From NCBI RefSeq assembly GCF_900172355.1, contig NZ_FWFZ01000026.1, positions 1 to 49,349 of the forward strand: a stretch of 49,349 bases of DNA, read 5' to 3'. The first letter of the stretch is position 1, and each line of letters opens with the position of its first letter. A program made the position numbers and the translations under genes. Below the pieces are notes generated by a model that worked only from the letters and a program-made list of their open reading frames with translations, was not told the DNA's origin and made no database searches. Below, in pieces: positions 23,224 to 31,542 of the stretch. The stretch comes from Roseisalinus antarcticus. GTDB taxonomy: Bacteria; Pseudomonadota; Alphaproteobacteria; Rhodobacterales; Rhodobacteraceae.

Positions 23224-23820
23224 TTATCGGCGGCGGTCCCGGCGCGAGGACATGGGCTGGAACGCAACGCCGACATGGGCCTCGCAATAGGGCTTTCCCT
23301 GCTGGACCGGCAGGCCGCAGAACCAGAAATCCTCGGTGGCCGGGTCGCCGATCGGCCATTTGCAGGTCCGCTCGGTCAACTCCATCAGGGTGATGCGCTT
23401 GGCCGATTTCTCAACCTCGCTGACCTTGGCGAACGCTTCCGGGCTGATCTCGTTCGCCGAGGGTTGCGGCGGCAGCGGCTGACCGGCGGGAATGATCGCG
23501 CGGCGGGCAGGGCTCATGGGCGGGGCGGGCGGTTCCACCGCGACCTCGGGGGTCTTCGCGGCGGGTTCGGGTTCGGGCTCCGGCTTGGGGGCAGCCTTGG
23601 CCTTGGCCGCCGGGGTGGGCGCGGGCGCTGGCTCCGCCGCCGCCGGGGCCGATTCGGCGCCGCCCGCGGGGGCGGTGCGATTCGACAGGCCCAGGCGATG
23701 CACCTTGCCGATCACCGCATTGCGGGTGACGCCGCCAAGCTCCTTGGCGATCTGGCTGGCGGATTGCCCCTCGCTCCACATCTTCTTGAGAAGCTCGACA
23801 CGTTCGTCGGTCCAGGACAT
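23224..23820 (-). CDS. gcrA: GcrA cell-cycle regulator
   Basis: A 198-aa GcrA, the alphaproteobacterial factor that binds sigma-70 and activates promoters carrying CcrM-methylated GANTC sites. The N-terminal DNA-binding helices read SWTDERVELLKKMWSEG, SASQIAKELG and TRNAVIGKVHRLGL. The middle is an Ala/Pro linker. The C-terminus holds CKWPIGDPATEDFWFCG and a final PYCEAHVGVAFQP, with paired cysteines and a histidine that could bind metal. ATG 23820 follows AAGGA; the frame extends nine residues further without support. Confidence 0.95.
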   Translation of the reverse strand: MSWTDERVELLKKMWSEGQSASQIAKELGGVTRNAVIGKVHRLGLSNRTAPAGGAESAPAAAEPAPAPTPAAKAKAAPKPEPEPEPAAKTPEVAVEPPAPPMSPARRAIIPAGQPLPPQPSANEISPEAFAKVSEVEKSAKRITLMELTERTCKWPIGDPATEDFWFCGLPVQQGKPYCEAHVGVAFQPMSSRRDRRR

Positions 23821-23835
23821 GAGTATTCCTTCGCT

Positions 23836-23938
23836 CGGAGATAGCACCGGGGCGCCTCACGCGCCGTCTCCGGTCTTGATGGCTTGGCCCCCTATTCTAA
23901 GCCTCGATTCGCCGGATACAAGGCGGGGCGAACGATTC
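23836..23938. promoter_or_regulatory. gcrA/permease divergent regulatory region with GANTC sites
   Basis: On the gcrA side is a nested stem: CGGAGA (23836-23841) with TCTCCG (23867-23872), enclosing GGCGC (23851-23855) with GCGCC (23861-23865). Further along are two GATTC sites (23906-23910 and 23934-23938), which fit the CcrM target GANTC, 28 bp apart. No clear sigma-70 hexamers were identified. Confidence 0.5.
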
Positions 23939-23958
23939 GGACAATGCAGAGGGTGAAG

Positions 23959-24765
23959 ATGAGCAACATGGACACGCAGATGGGGGTCAGACGCTTCGGC
24001 CAGGTGAACTGGCTGGGTCTCTGGACCCTGACAGTGCGCGAGGTCATGCGTTTTCTCAACGTCTGGTCGCAGACGGTGATGGCGCCGCTGATCAACGCAG
24101 GCTTGTTGCTGCTGATCTTCACCATCGCGATCGGGCCAGGCCGGGGCGCCGTGATGGGCGTGCCGTTCACGACCTTCATCGCGCCGGGGCTGATGACGAT
24201 GACCGTGATCCAGAACGCCTTCGCCAATACCTCGTCGTCGATCACCTCGGCCAAGGTGAACGGCCATATCGTCGACACGCTGATGCCCCCGCTCTCGCCG
24301 ATCGAACTGACGATCGGCTATGTCGCCGGTGCGGTCCTGCGCGGTCTGCTGGTGGCCATCGTGATCGCCATCGGCGTCTGGGTCTTTCTCGGCATCGTGC
24401 CGCACAACGTCTTCATCGTGCTGCTGTTCAGCATCCTGGGCGGCGCCTTCATGGGGGCGCTCGGCCTGATGGCCGGCATCTATGCGCAGAAATTCGACCA
24501 GCTCGCGGCGGTCAGCAATTTCGTCGTCACCCCGCTCGCGTTCCTGTCCGGCACCTTCTACTCGATCGAGGCGCTGCCCCCGCTGATGCAGACCCTCAGC
24601 CACATCAACCCGATGTTCTACATGATCGACGGGGTGCGCTATGGCATGATCGGCGTGTCCGACAGCTCTCCTTGGCTGGGGCTGGTGGTCTGCCTACTGG
24701 CCTGCGCCGCGGTGCTGACGATCGTCTGGCAGATGCTCAAGCGCGGCTACCGGCTCAAGTCCTGA
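23959..24765 (+). CDS. ABC-2 type transporter permease
   Basis: This 268-aa permease has six hydrophobic segments and ABC-2 family features, similar to YadH-type exporters: LGLWTLTVREVMRFLNVWSQT at the N-terminus, GRGAVMGVPFTTFIAPGLM, SSSITSAKVNGHIVDTLMPPLSP, and SGTFYSIEALPPLMQTLSHINPM with the conserved Pro-rich region. The matching ATPase gene is not adjacent, so the partner must be encoded elsewhere. ATG 23959 follows AGAGGG; ATG 23968 is possible. The FAD oxidoreductase gene follows after 8 nt. Confidence 0.9.
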   Translation: MSNMDTQMGVRRFGQVNWLGLWTLTVREVMRFLNVWSQTVMAPLINAGLLLLIFTIAIGPGRGAVMGVPFTTFIAPGLMTMTVIQNAFANTSSSITSAKVNGHIVDTLMPPLSPIELTIGYVAGAVLRGLLVAIVIAIGVWVFLGIVPHNVFIVLLFSILGGAFMGALGLMAGIYAQKFDQLAAVSNFVVTPLAFLSGTFYSIEALPPLMQTLSHINPMFYMIDGVRYGMIGVSDSSPWLGLVVCLLACAAVLTIVWQMLKRGYRLKS

Positions 24766-24773
24766 GGCCTTCC

Positions 24774-26135
24774 GTGTACGCGATCCATGAGCCGGCCCGC
24801 GAGACGCCCGTGATCCACCGCACCGGCGTTCTTGTCGTGGGCGCGGGGCCTGCGGGCCTCGCCGCCGCGCTCGCCGCCGCCCGCGCCGGGGCGGAGGTCA
24901 CCCTGGTGGAGCGTTTCGGGTGCTTCGGCGGCAACATGACCGTCGTCGGCGTCGAGGGGCTGGCCTGGTATCGCCACGAGCAGACGGTCGAGGCTGGAGG
25001 TATCTCGCGAGAGTATGAGGAGCGGGCGAAGGCGATGGGCGCCGCAACCCCCGAAAGCCAGTCGCTGAGCTATGAGATCGACAGCGAAGGCTTCAAGGTG
25101 GTGGCCGACCAGATGGTCGCCGAGGCCGGCATCCACGCCATGCTGCACCGCCAGGTCGTGGCCCCTGTGATGGAGGGCAATGCGATCCGGGGCGTGATCG
25201 TCGAATCGAAAGCCGGGCGCCAGGCGATCCTCGCCCGGGTCGTGATCGACGCGACCGGGGATGCCGACATCGCCCACCGCGCCGGTGCGCCGACCAAGAC
25301 CACCCCGGTCGAGGATATGCAGGCCGCCAGCGTCATGTTCCACCTTGCCGGCGTCGACCTGCGCACCTTCCGGGCAGCCGTGGCCACCGATCCGCAAACC
25401 TACAGCAACTGGTCCACCGGCGAATGGACGGTCGAGACCTCCGGCAAGGAAGACGCGATGTATTCGCCCTTCCTCAAGAAGCCGTTCGAGGCCGCCCGCC
25501 GGGCGGGGCTGATCCCGGCCGACCTCACGACCATCGCCGGGACCTGGGGCGCGGTTCATGACACCGGAGAGCTTACCTACATGAACCTCGTCCACCTGGC
25601 CGAGGTCGACGGCACCGACCCCGACAGCATGACCCGCGGCGAAATCGAGGGCCGCCGCCAGGCAATGCTCGCCGTCGAGGCTCTGCGGGCGCACATGCCG
25701 GGCTGCGCCGGCGTCCGGCTGCGCAACTTCGGCATGTCCATCGGCATCCGCGACACCCGCAAGATCCTGGCCCGCTATGACATGACCGAGGCGGATGTGC
25801 GCCACCAGGCCCGCTTCGACGACAGCATCGGCATCTATCCGGAGTTCATCGACGGCTACGGCGTGTTGATCCTGCCGACCACCGGCCGCTACATGCACAT
25901 CCCCTACCGGTCGATGCTGCCGCAGGGCGTGGACAACCTCCTGGTCGCGGGCCGCGCCATCGGCGGTGATCCCCTGGCCCATGCGGCCACCCGCAACATG
26001 GCCTGCTGCGCTGTGACCGGGCAGGGCGCGGGCGTCGCCGCCGCGCAGGCCGTGGCGACCGATACGCCGCTCGACCGGCTCGACATCGCCCGCCTGCAGC
26101 ACACGCTCGCCGCGCAAGGGGTCCGCCTGCACTGA
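24774..26135 (+). CDS. FAD-dependent oxidoreductase (FAD_oxidored/PF12831-like)
   Basis: A 453-aa flavoprotein. The N-terminal Rossmann loop [29 protein letters not shown] is followed by FGCFGGNMT, typical of the FAD_oxidored family. VVIDATGDADIAHRAG is the second dinucleotide motif, and the C-terminus has NLLVAGRAIGGDPLAHAATRNMACC, which closes on FAD. The substrate is unknown. The start is GTG 24774, 8 nt after the permease stop. The first residues before the Rossmann strand are variable, so the start is not secure. Its end lies in a decamer repeat. Confidence 0.88.
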   Translation: MYAIHEPARETPVIHRTGVLVVGAGPAGLAAALAAARAGAEVTLVERFGCFGGNMTVVGVEGLAWYRHEQTVEAGGISREYEERAKAMGAATPESQSLSYEIDSEGFKVVADQMVAEAGIHAMLHRQVVAPVMEGNAIRGVIVESKAGRQAILARVVIDATGDADIAHRAGAPTKTTPVEDMQAASVMFHLAGVDLRTFRAAVATDPQTYSNWSTGEWTVETSGKEDAMYSPFLKKPFEAARRAGLIPADLTTIAGTWGAVHDTGELTYMNLVHLAEVDGTDPDSMTRGEIEGRRQAMLAVEALRAHMPGCAGVRLRNFGMSIGIRDTRKILARYDMTEADVRHQARFDDSIGIYPEFIDGYGVLILPTTGRYMHIPYRSMLPQGVDNLLVAGRAIGGDPLAHAATRNMACCAVTGQGAGVAAAQAVATDTPLDRLDIARLQHTLAAQGVRLH

Positions 26136-26156
26136 CCTGCACTGACCTGCACGGAT
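26127..26156. repeat. Decamer tandem repeat across a stop codon
   Basis: CTGCACTGAC occurs twice in tandem (26127-26136 and 26137-26146), followed by a diverged third copy CTGCACGGAT (26147-26156). The first copy contains the TGA stop (26133-26135) of the FAD oxidoreductase. Confidence 0.85.
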
Positions 26157-26231
26157 CTGCGCCAAGCGGAATTGACTTGGACGCCGCCCTGCTGCACGAA
26201 CGGGCCTTCTTTTCTCAAGAGGACTCTCGTG

Positions 26232-27410
26232 ATGATCCCGTCCATTCTGCCGACCTACAACCGTGCGCCGCTCTCGTTCGAGACCGGCACCGGCTCCTGG
26301 CTTGTGGCGACGGACGGGCGACGCTTCCTCGACCTCGGCGCCGGGATCGCGGTCAACGCGCTGGGCCATGCCCACCCCGCGCTGGTGGAAACCCTGACCG
26401 AACAGGCCAACAGGATCTGGCACCTGTCGAACCTCTACCAGATCCCCGAGCAGCAGAAGCTTGCCGACATGCTGGTCGACCTGACCTTCGCCGATACGGT
26501 GTTCTTCACCAACTCGGGCACGGAATCCTGCGAGCTCGCCGTCAAGATGGCCCGCCGCTACTGGTCCGAGCGGGACCCCGCACGGACCCGGATCCTGACC
26601 TTCGAGGGCTGCTTCCACGGCCGCTCCTCGGCGGCGATCGCCGCGGCGGGCACGGAAAAGATGACCAAGGGCTTCGGACCGCTTCTGCCCGGCTTCACCC
26701 AGCTTCCCTTCGGCGACCACGATGCCCTGCGCGAGGCAGCCCAGGCCCCCGACATCGCCGCCATCATGGTCGAGCCGGTGCAGGGCGAAGGCGGCATCCG
26801 CCCGCTGCCCGACGCCTGCCTCAAGGGCCTGCGCGACCTCTGCGACGAGACCGGCGCCCTGCTGATCTTCGACGAGGTCCAGTGCGGGGTGGGCCGCACC
26901 GGCCGGCTCTTCGCCCATGAATGGTCCGGGGCGACGCCCGACATCATGATGGTTGCCAAGGGCATCGGCGGCGGCTTCCCGCTCGGCGCGGTCCTGGCCA
27001 CCGAACGCGCGGCCGGCCCGATGACCGCGGGCAGCCACGGATCGACCTACGGCGGCAACCCGCTGGGCTGCGCCGTGGGCGCCAAGGTGCTGGAGATCGT
27101 CTCGGATCCGGACTTCCTGGTGGATGTGAACCGCAAGGCCGGCCTCCTGCGCCAGAAGCTCGAAGGTCTCGTGTCCTCGCATCCCGACATCTTCACCGAA
27201 GTGCGCGGCACGGGCCTGATGCTCGGCCTCCGCTGCAAGGCGCCCAATACCGACCTGGTCAATGCCGCCTATGCCGAGGAGATCCTTACCGTGGCCGCGG
27301 CGGACAATGTCGTGCGCCTGCTGCCGGCCCTGACGATCACCGACGAAGATCTCGCCGAGGCCGTCGACCGCCTCGACCGCGCCGCGGCCCGCCTAGAGGC
27401 CGCTGCCTGA
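26232..27410 (+). CDS. argD: Acetylornithine/succinyldiaminopimelate aminotransferase family, ArgD
   Basis: A 392-aa class III PLP aminotransferase, step four of arginine synthesis. Motifs: [54 protein letters not shown], and the PLP lysine Lys243 in [13 protein letters not shown], then [12 protein letters not shown]. The order argD-argF-ACT is the usual alphaproteobacterial one and supports ArgD over other class III enzymes. ATG 26232 has AAGAGGA upstream; adjacent GTG 26229 is possible. A TTGACT hexamer at 26172 could be a -35 but lacks a good -10. Confidence 0.94.
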   Translation: MIPSILPTYNRAPLSFETGTGSWLVATDGRRFLDLGAGIAVNALGHAHPALVETLTEQANRIWHLSNLYQIPEQQKLADMLVDLTFADTVFFTNSGTESCELAVKMARRYWSERDPARTRILTFEGCFHGRSSAAIAAAGTEKMTKGFGPLLPGFTQLPFGDHDALREAAQAPDIAAIMVEPVQGEGGIRPLPDACLKGLRDLCDETGALLIFDEVQCGVGRTGRLFAHEWSGATPDIMMVAKGIGGGFPLGAVLATERAAGPMTAGSHGSTYGGNPLGCAVGAKVLEIVSDPDFLVDVNRKAGLLRQKLEGLVSSHPDIFTEVRGTGLMLGLRCKAPNTDLVNAAYAEEILTVAAADNVVRLLPALTITDEDLAEAVDRLDRAAARLEAAA

Positions 27411-27428
27411 TCTTCTTCTGGTTCCAAA

Positions 27429-27460
27429 TATCCCGGGGGGAAAGGGGGCAGAGCCCCCGG
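27429..27460. terminator. Intergenic GC-hairpin element, copy 1
   Basis: TATCCCGGGGG is followed by GGGGGC-AGA-GCCCCC (27444-27458, perfect 6-bp stem) and CGG. It lies in the 76-nt gap between argD and argF. Very similar sequence recurs at 38933-38963. It may act as a partial terminator or an RNA processing site inside the operon. Confidence 0.65.
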
Positions 27461-27486
27461 ACCCGGCCGGCAAGAAAGCCTGTCCC

Positions 27487-28413
27487 ATGACCCATTTCCT
27501 AGACATCAACAAGACCGACGCCGGCGCGCTGCGGCAGATCATCGACGCCGCGCAAACGATGAAGGACAGCCGCAACGGCCGCCCCAAGGGCGCCCCGGAC
27601 GACGAACAGCCCTTCGCGGGCCGCATGGTCGCGCTGATCTTCGAAAAGCCCTCCACCCGGACCCGGGTCTCCTTCGATGTGGGCGTCCGCCAGATGGGTG
27701 GCCAGACGTTGGTGCTCTCGGGCGCCGACATGCAACTCGGCCACGGCGAGACCATCGCCGACACCGCCCGCGTGATGTCGCGCTACGTCGACCTGATCAT
27801 GATCCGCACCTTCGAAGAGGCGACCCTGCTCGAGATGGCAGAGCATGCGTCCGTGCCGGTCATCAACGGGCTGACGAACCGTTCACATCCGTGCCAGATC
27901 ATGACCGATATAATGACCTTCGAAGAGCATCGCGGCCCGATCCGGGGCAAGAAGGTGGTCTGGTCCGGGGACGGCAACAACGTGTTCAACTCCTTCGCCC
28001 ACGCGGCCGGGGAATTCGGCTTCGACCTCACCTTTACCGGGCCCGAACCGCTTGATCCCGAAAGGATCTTCATCGAAGAGGCCCGTGCCAAAGGCGCGAA
28101 TATCGAGATCGTCCGCGACCCGCACAAGGCGGTCGAGGGCGCCGATCTGGTCGTCACCGACACCTGGGTCTCGATGCACGATCCGCAATCCGCGCGGGAA
28201 CGGCGCCATAACCAGCTGCGCGGCTATCAGGTGAACGCGGCGCTCATGGCCGGGGCGAAGCCCGACGCGCTTTTCATGCATTGTCTGCCCGCCCACCGCG
28301 ACGACGAGGCGACCTCCGAGGTCATGGACGGCCCCCATTCGGTGATCTTCGACGAGGCCGAGAACCGCCTGCACGCGCAAAAGGCGATCATGCGCTGGTG
28401 CCTCGGGGTATGA
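27487..28413 (+). CDS. argF: Ornithine carbamoyltransferase ArgF
   Basis: A 308-aa enzyme that makes citrulline from ornithine and carbamoyl phosphate. The carbamoyl-phosphate site STRTR (56-60) and HPCQ are intact, as are the [11 protein letters not shown] loop, [14 protein letters not shown], and the ornithine-site HCLPAH starting at His265. The length is normal. It follows argD by 76 nt and overlaps the ACT-domain gene by ATGA. Confidence 0.98.
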   Translation: MTHFLDINKTDAGALRQIIDAAQTMKDSRNGRPKGAPDDEQPFAGRMVALIFEKPSTRTRVSFDVGVRQMGGQTLVLSGADMQLGHGETIADTARVMSRYVDLIMIRTFEEATLLEMAEHASVPVINGLTNRSHPCQIMTDIMTFEEHRGPIRGKKVVWSGDGNNVFNSFAHAAGEFGFDLTFTGPEPLDPERIFIEEARAKGANIEIVRDPHKAVEGADLVVTDTWVSMHDPQSARERRHNQLRGYQVNAALMAGAKPDALFMHCLPAHRDDEATSEVMDGPHSVIFDEAENRLHAQKAIMRWCLGV

Positions 28414-28805
28414 CCGGCCCGGTCCACGGCCGGCGCGAGATGATCGCCGCGATGGATCCGGTCCTCGACCCCCGGCCCTGGGCCTTCACCCTGATGCGGG
28501 GCCCCGCAGAGCGGGACGCCGCCCTCGCCACCTTCCGCGAGGACGAGGGGCTGTCGCTGATCGTGCCGGCAGAGCTTGCCCCTGCGTCGGCGCTCCGGAT
28601 GCGGCGGATCACCCTCGGCGTCCATTCCGCGCTCGAAGGCGTCGGGCTCACCGCCGCCGTGGCCGGGACGCTGGCCGATGCCGAGATCCCCTGCAACGTG
28701 GTCGCGGCCTGTCACCACGACCACCTGTTCGTGCCCGAGGCGATGGCGGCCCGGGCGATGGACCTGCTCCGGGCTCTTCAGGCCGAGACCGCCGGTCAGG
28801 CCTGA
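28410..28805 (+). CDS. ACT-domain protein (DUF2241/ACT_3-like)
   Basis: A 131-aa protein with two ACT-like halves: [16 protein letters not shown] in the first, and [41 protein letters not shown] in the second. The latter matches the ACT_3 family. Such domains bind amino acids, so coupling to argF (ATGA overlap) suggests sensing an arginine-pathway metabolite, which is inference. Its last 10 bp are a palindrome shared with the end of galM on the other strand. Confidence 0.83.
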   Translation: MTGPVHGRREMIAAMDPVLDPRPWAFTLMRGPAERDAALATFREDEGLSLIVPAELAPASALRMRRITLGVHSALEGVGLTAAVAGTLADAEIPCNVVAACHHDHLFVPEAMAARAMDLLRALQAETAGQA

Positions 28806-29764
28806 GGGCCGCGGGCAAACCGCCATTCGGTGATCGTCCGGTAGGTCTCTCCGGGCTCCAGCACGATCGACGGAAAGGCGGGTTGATTGGCCGCGTCGGG
28901 CCAGCCCTGGGCCTCGATCGCGATCGCCCGGTAGGGGATCTTGCCCTTGCGCCCGTCAAAGATCTGCACCCCGGGCTCGGTCGTGGCGAGGGTCAGCGAG
29001 GTGCCCGAGGCGCCGGTCAGCCGCAACACCTCGCGCAAGGGCCGGGGCCCGTCGGAGAGGCAGAAATTGTGGTCCATCGCCGGCGCCCCGTTGCCGAAGC
29101 TCCTCTCGGTCCGGAAATCCATGTCGGTCCCGGCGACGCTGGCGATCTCTCTGGTCGGCGCTGCGGTCTCGTCGGTCGGCAGATAATGCTCGGCATCTAT
29201 CCACATCCGATGCCCGGTCCAGTTCTGCGTTCCGTCAAGATTCCATGATCCGTGGTTGCACAGATTCAGGAATGTCGGCGCGTCGGTCGTGCCGGTCAGC
29301 GTCATCCGGATGGTCGCCGGGGCCAGAACCTCGAACCGCGCCCGGATCTGCCGGTTGCCCGGAAAGTTGCCCTCGCCCGCGGGCAGGTCCAACCCCAGCA
29401 CCACGAAATCCGGTCCCTCGTCGAGGACATCCCAGACCTTGATGTGAACGCCTGCGCTGCCGGAATGCAGGGTATGGAGCGCCTCCTGGTTGGCCTCGAA
29501 GGCGATCTCTGCCCCGTCCAGACTGGCTCGCGCCCCCTTGATCCGGTTCGCGACGGGGCCGACGAGCGCACCGTCATAGACCAGGGTCCCATTCTCCCAG
29601 TCCTCGATCCGGTCGGAGGTCGGCGTCAGCGAATGCTCCGACCCGGCCAGCGTGACGCTTTGTATCACCGCACCATAGGTCAGTATCGTCACCGAGAGAT
29701 CTCCCGCCGACAGCGGAATGGCATGGACGGCCCGGCCGTCCCGAAGGGTTCCGAATGGGGTCAT
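28796..29764 (-). CDS. Aldose 1-epimerase (GalM-type mutarotase)
   Basis: A 322-aa mutarotase interconverting alpha and beta anomers of an aldose. Conserved sites: GPVANRIKGARASLDG, the active-site His in NLCNHGSWNLDG, DMDFRTERSFGN, and the C-terminal AIAIEAQGWPDAANQPAFPS, where the Glu is the expected base. It is the last gene of a dehydrogenase-lactonase-mutarotase operon, which would feed the beta-anomer to the dehydrogenase. The start overlaps the end of a possible 18-codon frame. Its 3' end overlaps the convergent ACT gene by 10 bp. Confidence 0.92.
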   Translation of the reverse strand: MTPFGTLRDGRAVHAIPLSAGDLSVTILTYGAVIQSVTLAGSEHSLTPTSDRIEDWENGTLVYDGALVGPVANRIKGARASLDGAEIAFEANQEALHTLHSGSAGVHIKVWDVLDEGPDFVVLGLDLPAGEGNFPGNRQIRARFEVLAPATIRMTLTGTTDAPTFLNLCNHGSWNLDGTQNWTGHRMWIDAEHYLPTDETAAPTREIASVAGTDMDFRTERSFGNGAPAMDHNFCLSDGPRPLREVLRLTGASGTSLTLATTEPGVQIFDGRKGKIPYRAIAIEAQGWPDAANQPAFPSIVLEPGETYRTITEWRFARGPQA

Positions 29765-29817
29765 ATGTCGCCGCCAATCCTATTAAAGTGTTCTATCTTG
29801 ACATCAAGGTCGCTCAT
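29761..29817 (-). CDS. Possible 18-codon leader ORF coupled to galM
   Basis: ATG 29817 opens an 18-codon frame (MSDLDVKIEHFNRIGGDI) whose stop overlaps the galM start as ATGA. AGGG lies five bases upstream. It fills the whole gap between the SMP-30 stop and galM. It could merely bridge ribosomes from one gene to the next, or be chance in AT-richer promoter DNA. Confidence 0.22.
   Translation of the reverse strand: MSDLDVKIEHFNRIGGDI
29780..29808 (-). promoter_or_regulatory. Possible internal promoter/operator before galM
   Basis: This AT-rich patch holds the inverted repeat CTTGA-CA-TCAAG (29797-29808). On the minus strand it also reads TTGATG (29802-29807), a 16-nt spacer, then TAATAG (29780-29785). 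Hexamer matches are modest, so this may be a regulator site rather than a promoter. Confidence 0.3.
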
Positions 29818-29823
29818 GTGACC

Positions 29824-30654
29824 CTAGAGGATGACCCTGTGCTCTGCCTGGCCCTTCGCTCCCGTCGCCACGGCGAAGGTCTTGCCATGATGCGGGTTCA
29901 GCGGATCGTCCAGCCCGATGGCCGCCGAGGTGCAGTAAAGCGTCGAGAGATCAGCCCCGCCGAACGCCGGGCAGGTCGTCTGCGCCGCCGGCAGGCCGAT
30001 GGCGGTCAGATAGCGCCCGTCGGGCCCGTAGGCCGCCACCCGGTGCGCCTGCCATTGGGCGTTCCAGAGGTTACCCTCGGCGTCGACCACCGCGCCATCG
30101 GGGTTCAGCCCCTCGGCCGTCAGGTCGATATGAACCTCGCGCTCGCCGTCGGGCCAACCCTCGCCATCGAGCGCGACCTTCCAGATCACGCGCGCGCCGG
30201 TGTCTGCGACATAGGCGGTCCTGCCGTCCGGCGCGAAACAGGTGGCGTTGGGGATGGCGATGCCGGCCCAAAGCTGACGCAGCTCGCCCCGATAGAAGCG
30301 ATAGAACGCCCCGGCCGTCTGGGTCTCGTCCTGCGCCATAGTCCCGATCCAGAAACCGCCCTGCGGGTCGGCGCGGCCGTCGTTGGACCGCGTGGTGTCG
30401 CGGTCAGCCTCGAGCGGGCAGATATCTTCGAAGGCCCCTGTCTCGATGTCGAACAGGTGAAGCCCGCGGGCCGAGGCGATCAGCATTCGATCCCGGTCGA
30501 CCCAGCCTGCCGCCGAGACGGGAAGGTCGAAGTCCCATTGCTTGCCCGACGTGTGCAGACGGCAGTTCGCAATGTCGAACCAGAAAAGCTGCCCCCGTTC
30601 CGGGTGCCACAGCGGTCCTTCGCCGAGCGTGCAGATCGTGTCGTCGAATATCAT
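29824..30654 (-). CDS. SMP-30/gluconolactonase-family lactonase
   Basis: A 276-aa six-bladed beta-propeller lactonase that hydrolyses sugar lactones, using a divalent metal. Metal-site residues are visible in TLGEGPLWHPE (Glu), TRSNDGRADPQGGFWIGTM (Asn, Asp), IPNATCFAPDG (Asn) and EGLNPDGAVVDAEGNLWNA (Asp). ATG 30654, after GAGGGG, starts the first blade; the longer frame is unsupported. It lies 37 nt downstream of the SDR gene, which would supply the lactone. Confidence 0.92.
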   Translation of the reverse strand: MIFDDTICTLGEGPLWHPERGQLFWFDIANCRLHTSGKQWDFDLPVSAAGWVDRDRMLIASARGLHLFDIETGAFEDICPLEADRDTTRSNDGRADPQGGFWIGTMAQDETQTAGAFYRFYRGELRQLWAGIAIPNATCFAPDGRTAYVADTGARVIWKVALDGEGWPDGEREVHIDLTAEGLNPDGAVVDAEGNLWNAQWQAHRVAAYGPDGRYLTAIGLPAAQTTCPAFGGADLSTLYCTSAAIGLDDPLNPHHGKTFAVATGAKGQAEHRVIL

Positions 30655-30691
30655 GCCCCGTCCCCTCCGGTTTTCGGTCTCCGGCGCCCTG

Positions 30692-31462
30692 TCACGTGCC
30701 GCTGACGACACCGCCGTCGGCGATCAAGCATTGGCCGGTGATCATGCGGCTGGCGTCCGACGCCAGAAACAGGGTCGGTCCCACCATGTCCTCGGCGCTC
30801 ATCGCGTGTTTGATGTCCTGTCGCGCCAGCATGCTGTCGCGGGCCTCGTCGTCGATCCAGAGGTCGAGCTGTCGCTGGGTCAAGACCATCCCCGGAAGCA
30901 GCGCATTGACCCGAATTCCATCCGGCCCCCAGGCTCGCGAAAGCGAGCGGGTCAGGCCGACGATCCCCGCCTTCGCGGTGGCATAGACAGCCAGCTCTCC
31001 GGACCCGAGCGTCGACACGATGGAGGACAGGTTGACGATCCTCCCGCCGCGGCCCCTCATCGTCTCGGCCGCGCGCTGGGAGGCGAAGAAGAAATGCTTG
31101 AGGTTGATCGCCTGCATGGCGTCCCACTCCGCATCCTTGACGTCCATGGGTTCCAACCGCTGGTCATTGGCCGCGTTGTTGATAAGGACATCAAGCGGGC
31201 CGTGGGCTGCCTCGGCCTCTCCGATGGCGGCCTGAAGCCGGGCGGTGTCGGTCACGTCGCCCCGGATCGCCAGCGGGCGGAGGCCGGTTTCGCGCGCCAC
31301 CTCGTCCGTGAAGGCGCTGTAATCGGACCGCCCGATGAAGGCGACGTGGGCGCCCTGCTCCAGGAAGCCGCGTGTCAACGCGGCGCCGATGCCGGACCCG
31401 CCGCCCGAGATGAAGACGCTCGCGCCTGAAAGGTCGGCGAATTTCGCACTGTGGCCATGCAA
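30692..31462 (-). CDS. SDR-family sugar dehydrogenase, TTG start
   Basis: A 256-aa classical short-chain dehydrogenase. The cofactor loop is SGGGSGIG (19-26), with NNAA (95-98) and catalytic Ser147, Tyr160, Lys164 (YATAK). The C-terminus ends GQCLIADGGV. The best start is TTG 31462: a strong GGAGGAGG (complement of 31472-31479) lies nine bases upstream, and no ATG or GTG precedes the cofactor loop. Its position before a lactonase and a mutarotase suggests an aldose 1-dehydrogenase (for example L-arabinose, D-galactose or a similar sugar). The exact sugar is unknown. Confidence 0.9.
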   Translation of the reverse strand: MHGHSAKFADLSGASVFISGGGSGIGAALTRGFLEQGAHVAFIGRSDYSAFTDEVARETGLRPLAIRGDVTDTARLQAAIGEAEAAHGPLDVLINNAANDQRLEPMDVKDAEWDAMQAINLKHFFFASQRAAETMRGRGGRIVNLSSIVSTLGSGELAVYATAKAGIVGLTRSLSRAWGPDGIRVNALLPGMVLTQRQLDLWIDDEARDSMLARQDIKHAMSAEDMVGPTLFLASDASRMITGQCLIADGGVVSGT

Positions 31463-31521
31463 GGTCAGGATCCTCCTCCACCTGACGATATGCGCAACCG
31501 GTCGGGGGTTGAAAGGGGGCT

Positions 31522-31542
31522 CGGGCGAACTTTGTGCGCCCG
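31522..31542. promoter_or_regulatory. Inverted repeat upstream of copA
   Basis: CGGGCG (31522-31527) and CGCCCG (31537-31542) flank AACTTTGTG, 95 nt before the copA start. A related AACTTGTGCGC occurs again at 31595-31605, making an imperfect direct repeat with AACTTTGTGCGC (31528-31539). It could be a metal-responsive regulator site. It does not match the CueR consensus I know. Confidence 0.35.

Noticed and set aside
24747-27182. 811-codon minus-strand open frame opposite the FAD oxidoreductase and argD
   Set aside because: It is antisense shadow of two well-supported genes, with His/Arg/Gly-rich low-complexity translation and no family motif.
29798-29803. Perfect TTGACA on the plus strand as a promoter -35
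   Set aside because: No -10 hexamer at 15-19 nt, and the plus strand downstream is antisense to the lactonase gene. The hexamer is part of the inverted repeat CTTGACATCAAG.
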